Of a stretch of 17,700 bases of DNA, positions 14,541 to 17,700 are shown piece by piece. Source of the DNA: an uncultured Bacteroidales bacterium (GTDB taxonomy: Bacteria > Bacteroidota > Bacteroidia > Bacteroidales > Bacteroidaceae); the NCBI GenBank assembly GCA_937876995.1, contig CALEFD010000012.1, positions 1-17,700 of the forward strand. Direction: 5' to 3'. The translations under genes were made by a program, and so were the position numbers. Within the stretch, counting starts at the first letter, position 1, and each line of letters starts with the position of its first letter. Under the pieces are notes generated by a model that saw nothing but the letters and a program-made list of their open reading frames with translations, did no database searches and had not been told where the DNA came from.

Positions 14541-15065
14541 ATGAAAAAACAAACATTAATTAAAGGTTCACTATTACTTGCTATAGCTTCAGTAATAGCC
14601 ATCAATGTAACTCTTAGTTCAAACAAAAACAAACAGAACGTTCAACTCGACTCGTTCAACATTGAAGCGTTAACACAAGGTATAGATGGCTACCATGCAG
14701 TAGAAAAGCTTGGTCCTCAAGCCACATATTACTATCAAGAATGTGACCAAAGATACGTTGTATATTATGTTATAAGAAATAACAAAAAGAGATATATTGA
14801 TACACAAATAGGTGCTAATGTGGAAATTCCATATAAAACATTAATGGCTGGAGCCAATGCATCTTTCAATGCCAATTGGAATAAAATCAATGATGATGAA
14901 ATAGTTATGCAAAAATCTGGAGGAGGCAAACTTATTGAAAACACAGCTGCTACTAATTGTGCTGGAGCATCTGGTTCTTGCCTAGAATTTGATCCATGTT
15001 TATTTTTGAGTGAACAAGCAAACATCACTCTCAATAGTTTTCTATCTAGTTTAAGTAGCCTATAA
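14541..15065 (+). CDS. NVEALA-type exported protein (variant NIEAL)
   Basis: This 174-residue protein has a hydrophobic N-terminal export segment (about 8-25, GSLLLAIASVIAINVTL) followed by FNIEALTQG at 39-47. That is a clear variant of the NVEALA motif, which in Bacteroidales marks a family of small exported proteins of unknown function. Most members I know of are short; here a longer domain follows, with tyrosine-rich YYYQECDQRYVVYYVIRNNKK at 63-83 and four cysteines (68, 140, 147, 153), three clustered near the C-terminus (TNCAGASGSCLEFDPC). Such cysteine-bearing tails are usual for the family. It is first in an operon with a propeller lipoprotein 10 nt downstream and a thioredoxin-like protein after that. 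The motif position suggests a processing or sorting site, which is inference. Confidence 0.8.
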   Translation: MKKQTLIKGSLLLAIASVIAINVTLSSNKNKQNVQLDSFNIEALTQGIDGYHAVEKLGPQATYYYQECDQRYVVYYVIRNNKKRYIDTQIGANVEIPYKTLMAGANASFNANWNKINDDEIVMQKSGGGKLIENTAATNCAGASGSCLEFDPCLFLSEQANITLNSFLSSLSSL

Positions 15066-15075
15066 AATTAAAAGT

Positions 15076-16260
15076 ATGTCCATCAATAAATTTTTCACAA
15101 AAATTCTATGCATATTAACCTATGCATTTTTCTCTTCATGTAACAATCATCAATTATCTACAGATTTATCTAGTGTTGAAACTATAACTATAGATTATGA
15201 AAAATTACCTATCATCAATACGGATAGCATAATAAGTGACATTAGATTTATAAGATTAGAAACTACTGAAAACAATCTGGTTGCACGTATTGACAAAATA
15301 TTCTTCATAAATGATAGAATTGTAATTGTAGATAAATTAGGTTCTAAATCCATACACATCTTTAACGAGAATGGTAAACATATAAGCAGAGTTTCACATT
15401 TGGGAAATGGACCGCAGGAATATTTAACTATAACTGACGTAGATATTACCCCAGCAGGTCAAATAGCAGTTAAAGATAATTATAAGGATGCTATATTATA
15501 CTTTGACACTAATGGTACTTTCATTAAAAAAGAGGATGTTATTGAAGGTGGTCTAGACATGGTGTTTGTTGATGGACATACTATTGCACATGAACTAATA
15601 AAAGGTTTTAATTGCAAAACATTCAAGGGTGCTTCTTTATGCATTTCTACCAACAATAAAATAGAAAAACTCTTTGGTAAATTTCGTAACGAATCAAATG
15701 AATTCAACCACAAAAAAACAAATACTCTATTCTCATATAACAATATAGCATATTTTACTCCCAGTTGGGAAAACTACATCTATGAATTACACAATAATAG
15801 TATTAGCGCAAAATATTATATTGATTTAAAGGACGATGTTTTAGATTACGACTTTACAACTGATGAGGATTTTCATAAATTAGCGAACAATCACAACCTG
15901 TTTAATGGTTCATTCATTGAGATGAAGGATTACACATGGTTAAACATAATATCACCTATTGCAAATAATCCACCTGTTATATATTCGCATAAGGATAAAA
16001 AAACATACAAACTATCTGCTAATATTTCAAACCCTCTACTTACTTATTTGCACATGCCTAAAGCATTGTATAATGATAATACAATAGTTGAAACTATATC
16101 AGCAATGAATGTTTACATAAATAATTTCGCTTTTAACGAGGCATTAGGAGGAACAGCTTTCACTGACAGTCTTCATAATGGCTTAACAGTTGATGATAAC
16201 CCTATCATCTTCCTGTTCACAATTAAAGACGACATTGGTAAATATGTAATTGAAGAATAA
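15076..16260 (+). CDS. 6-bladed beta-propeller lipoprotein
   Basis: This is a 394-residue surface or periplasmic lipoprotein. The N-terminal hydrophobic segment ends in FFSSC with the likely lipidated Cys22, followed by NNHQ. Then come repeats of about 45 residues of the NHL-like or 6-bladed propeller type found widely in Bacteroidales: IRFIRLETTENNLVARIDKI at 56-75, IHIFNENGKHISRVSHLGNGP at 93-113 and ILYFDTNGTFIKK at 139-151. The HLGNGPQEY motif after the second blade is diagnostic. No enzyme function is known to me; propellers of this kind are thought to bind ligands or protein partners. It sits between the NVEALA-type gene and the thioredoxin-like gene and is paralogous to the gene starting at 17178. 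Codon use is as AT-rich as its neighbours. Confidence 0.85.
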   Translation: MSINKFFTKILCILTYAFFSSCNNHQLSTDLSSVETITIDYEKLPIINTDSIISDIRFIRLETTENNLVARIDKIFFINDRIVIVDKLGSKSIHIFNENGKHISRVSHLGNGPQEYLTITDVDITPAGQIAVKDNYKDAILYFDTNGTFIKKEDVIEGGLDMVFVDGHTIAHELIKGFNCKTFKGASLCISTNNKIEKLFGKFRNESNEFNHKKTNTLFSYNNIAYFTPSWENYIYELHNNSISAKYYIDLKDDVLDYDFTTDEDFHKLANNHNLFNGSFIEMKDYTWLNIISPIANNPPVIYSHKDKKTYKLSANISNPLLTYLHMPKALYNDNTIVETISAMNVYINNFAFNEALGGTAFTDSLHNGLTVDDNPIIFLFTIKDDIGKYVIEE

Positions 16261-16279
16261 CTTAAAACTTTAATACAAT

Positions 16280-16909
16280 ATGAAAAACAAAACACTTGTT
16301 GGTATTCTGATTGTTGCATTATTGATATTTAATATTTATCTTCTTGTTAATAATAACATTAACAAAAGCAAAAATATTGACTTAAGCGATATAAAGCAGA
16401 GCATTACCAACTACATATTGGAATATCAAGGTATTGCCGAACACTTGCTTCAAAATGATGGTTATCCTCTGGATAGCATACTTATTGTTGATTTAGATAA
16501 TTCTGTTACTGATTTCAACAATCTGTTAAAAAGGTACGGAGATAAAATTGTTGTATGCAGAACAAGCCAATACAATTGCGAAACATGCAATGATTACGCC
16601 ATACAGAAGTTGTCTATACTATGTAGAGAGAATCCCAACATTCAGGTTGTTATTTTGGGATATTATGATTCTATTAGATCTTTAAAAATTGTTAGTGAAA
16701 ACAGCAACCTCCCTAATAATATACACTATTATCAATTACTGGATTATGACTTACCTATTGAAGCTGCAGGTGTACCATATTACTTTACATTTGATAAAAG
16801 CCTTGAGGTTGAAGACCTGTTTGTACCAAACAGGGCATATCCCAAACTAACTGACTATTATCTTGAAACAATATTAAATAAGCAACATGAAGAACTTGCT
16901 AAATTATAA
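16280..16909 (+). CDS. Membrane-anchored thioredoxin-like protein of the NVEALA cassette
   Basis: This 209-residue protein has one N-terminal membrane segment (about 7-23, VGILIVALLIFNIYLLV) with no lipobox, so the rest should face the periplasm. Residues from about 85 look like a thioredoxin fold: strand KIVVCRTSQYNCETC with the pair Cys100 and Cys103 (CETC) and a further Cys93, then strand IQVVILGYY, and GVPYYFTF at 164-171 where a cis-proline (Pro166) would be expected. I know similar proteins beside NVEALA and propeller genes in Bacteroidales, but no function. It could shuffle or reduce the cysteines of the NVEALA-type protein (inference). It starts 19 nt after the propeller gene and is followed by a hairpin at 16986. 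Confidence 0.7.
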   Translation: MKNKTLVGILIVALLIFNIYLLVNNNINKSKNIDLSDIKQSITNYILEYQGIAEHLLQNDGYPLDSILIVDLDNSVTDFNNLLKRYGDKIVVCRTSQYNCETCNDYAIQKLSILCRENPNIQVVILGYYDSIRSLKIVSENSNLPNNIHYYQLLDYDLPIEAAGVPYYFTFDKSLEVEDLFVPNRAYPKLTDYYLETILNKQHEELAKL

Positions 16910-16985
16910 TATTCAGTACATACGTTTAATAGAACATATTGCAGGATTTCATCATTAACCTAATAATACTAATAAACAAATCTTT

Positions 16986-17014
16986 GTTTGGTTCGCTGTG
17001 ATAGCGGGCCAAAC
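16986..17014 (+). terminator. Probable terminator hairpin after the thioredoxin-like gene
   Basis: GTTTGGTTCGCT (16986-16997) pairs with AGCGGGCCAAAC (17003-17014): 12 bp with two T-G pairs and a 5-nt loop. The T-tract is poor (ATTCTTAT, with TTTT only at 17026-17029), so termination may be partial and the next propeller gene could be reached by read-through. The rest of the gap 16910-17177 is AT-rich with no gene seen. Confidence 0.6.
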
Positions 17015-17177
17015 ATTCTTATAGATTTTACACTGATTATTAAGTGAATAAAAATCCATTTCGACAGGTTTTAATCATATTTTATATTTAATATTTCCAG
17101 TTCTTGAAAACATTACTTTACTTTGTAATAAAATTACACATAATTATAAACCTTTAATAAAAAAACACCAAATAACT

Positions 17178-17700
17178 ATGTTAAAGAAAATTGTTTGCAA
17201 TCTCTGTTCGCTGATTATATTGGGAACATGTCTGACATCCTGCACGCAAAATGGCAAAGAATTAGAAACCATAACCATTGATATTGAAAATCATTGTTAT
17301 GTATCATTGGATAATATAGTTGAAAAGGTTGATTTCGTTCGACTTGAAACAACTGAAGATTGTATCATTGGCGATATTTCTCATCTATTCTTTATAGATA
17401 ATAAGATTATTGTGGCAGATCAATTAACATCTCAGTCAATATTCGTCTTTGACATTAATGGAAAATTTTTGAATCGCATTTCGCATCTTGGAAATGGTCC
17501 ACATGAATATCTTGATATAACAGATGTAGATGTTACTCCGTCAGGATTAATCGTCATCAAAGATAATGTTAAAGATAAACTATTATTCTTTGAGCCGAAT
17601 GGAAAATTCATTAAAGAGAGAATTGATATTGAAGGCGGAATGGACTTGGCATTTATTGATGAACATAGCATTGCGTTTGATACCTTTACAAGCCATGCTC
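17178..17700 (+). CDS. Second 6-bladed beta-propeller lipoprotein (3' end outside window)
   Basis: This frame is open from the ATG at 17178 to the right edge (174 codons, no stop). The N-terminus is a lipoprotein signal with lipobox LTSC and Cys22. It is clearly paralogous to the propeller at 15076: RLETTE, then FFIDNKIIVAD, VFDINGKF, the diagnostic HLGNGPHEYLDITDVDVTP and a later IEGGMDLAFIDEHSIA, all in the same order and spacing. The two differ enough to exclude a very recent duplication. A near-match to the -7 element (TACTTTG at 17119-17125, one base short of TAnnTTTG) lies 53 nt upstream. No NVEALA-type gene precedes it in the 268-nt gap. Confidence 0.85.
   Translation, partial: MLKKIVCNLCSLIILGTCLTSCTQNGKELETITIDIENHCYVSLDNIVEKVDFVRLETTEDCIIGDISHLFFIDNKIIVADQLTSQSIFVFDINGKFLNRISHLGNGPHEYLDITDVDVTPSGLIVIKDNVKDKLLFFEPNGKFIKERIDIEGGMDLAFIDEHSIAFDTFTSHA

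Noticed and set aside
16974..16989. Inverted repeat AAACAAA-TC-TTTGTTT overlapping the first arm of the hairpin at 16986, as an antiterminator
   Set aside because: It is all-AT apart from one pair per arm with a 2-nt loop, too weak to compete with the 12-bp stem; chance in AT-rich DNA is likely.
1..17700. CRISPR arrays, tRNA and rRNA genes
   Set aside because: I saw no regularly spaced repeats, no cloverleaf-like or rRNA-like segments on reading the intergenic stretches; a dedicated search (tRNA and CRISPR scan) would settle this.

Overview
The window looks like chromosomal DNA of a Bacteroidales bacterium (Bacteroides/Prevotella type). The evidence is AT-rich sequence, few Shine-Dalgarno motifs, several matches to the Bacteroidetes promoter (-33 TTTG, about 20 nt, -7 TAnnTTTG), a NVEALA-type exported protein, 6-bladed beta-propeller lipoproteins and a Zn-thiol GH127-type arabinofuranosidase. 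The species cannot be fixed from the sequence.

Left part (1-5880), accessory. The minus strand carries a DUF3791 gene overlapping a DUF3990 gene whose 3' part has been replaced in frame by the catalytic-domain fragment of an ISL3-family transposase. A strongly hydrophobic open frame on the plus strand runs off the left edge and may be the tail of a membrane protein. Then come an unrecognised plus-strand gene, an unrecognised minus-strand gene (DUF6994-like from memory) and a minus-strand Fic protein with an N-terminal helix-turn-helix. The Fic gene has a near-ideal promoter with a perfect 14-bp palindrome between its -33 and -7 elements, and matching half-sites in its leader and near the divergent GNAT promoter. 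Two GNAT acetyltransferases, a bacterial-PH-domain membrane protein and a YafQ-type toxin-antitoxin pair follow.

Middle part (5886-14230), core metabolism. One promoter just after the toxin gene precedes a tight run on the plus strand: hisH, hisA, hisF, hisIE, an ftsE-type ABC ATPase, lysC (aspartate kinase), lysA (diaminopimelate decarboxylase) and an exported GH127-type enzyme, ended by a hairpin terminator. It joins the second half of histidine synthesis to the first and last enzymes of lysine/DAP synthesis, with a glycan-degrading enzyme as last gene and no promoter of its own that I can see.

Right part (14289-17700), envelope cassette. A good promoter opens a leader of about 210 nt holding a 19-codon reading frame. 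Then come a NVEALA-type exported protein, a 6-bladed beta-propeller lipoprotein and a membrane-anchored thioredoxin-like protein, followed by a hairpin. A second propeller lipoprotein, clearly paralogous to the first, starts at 17178 and runs off the end. The function of this cassette type is not known to me, and it is the best candidate in the window for an undescribed system.
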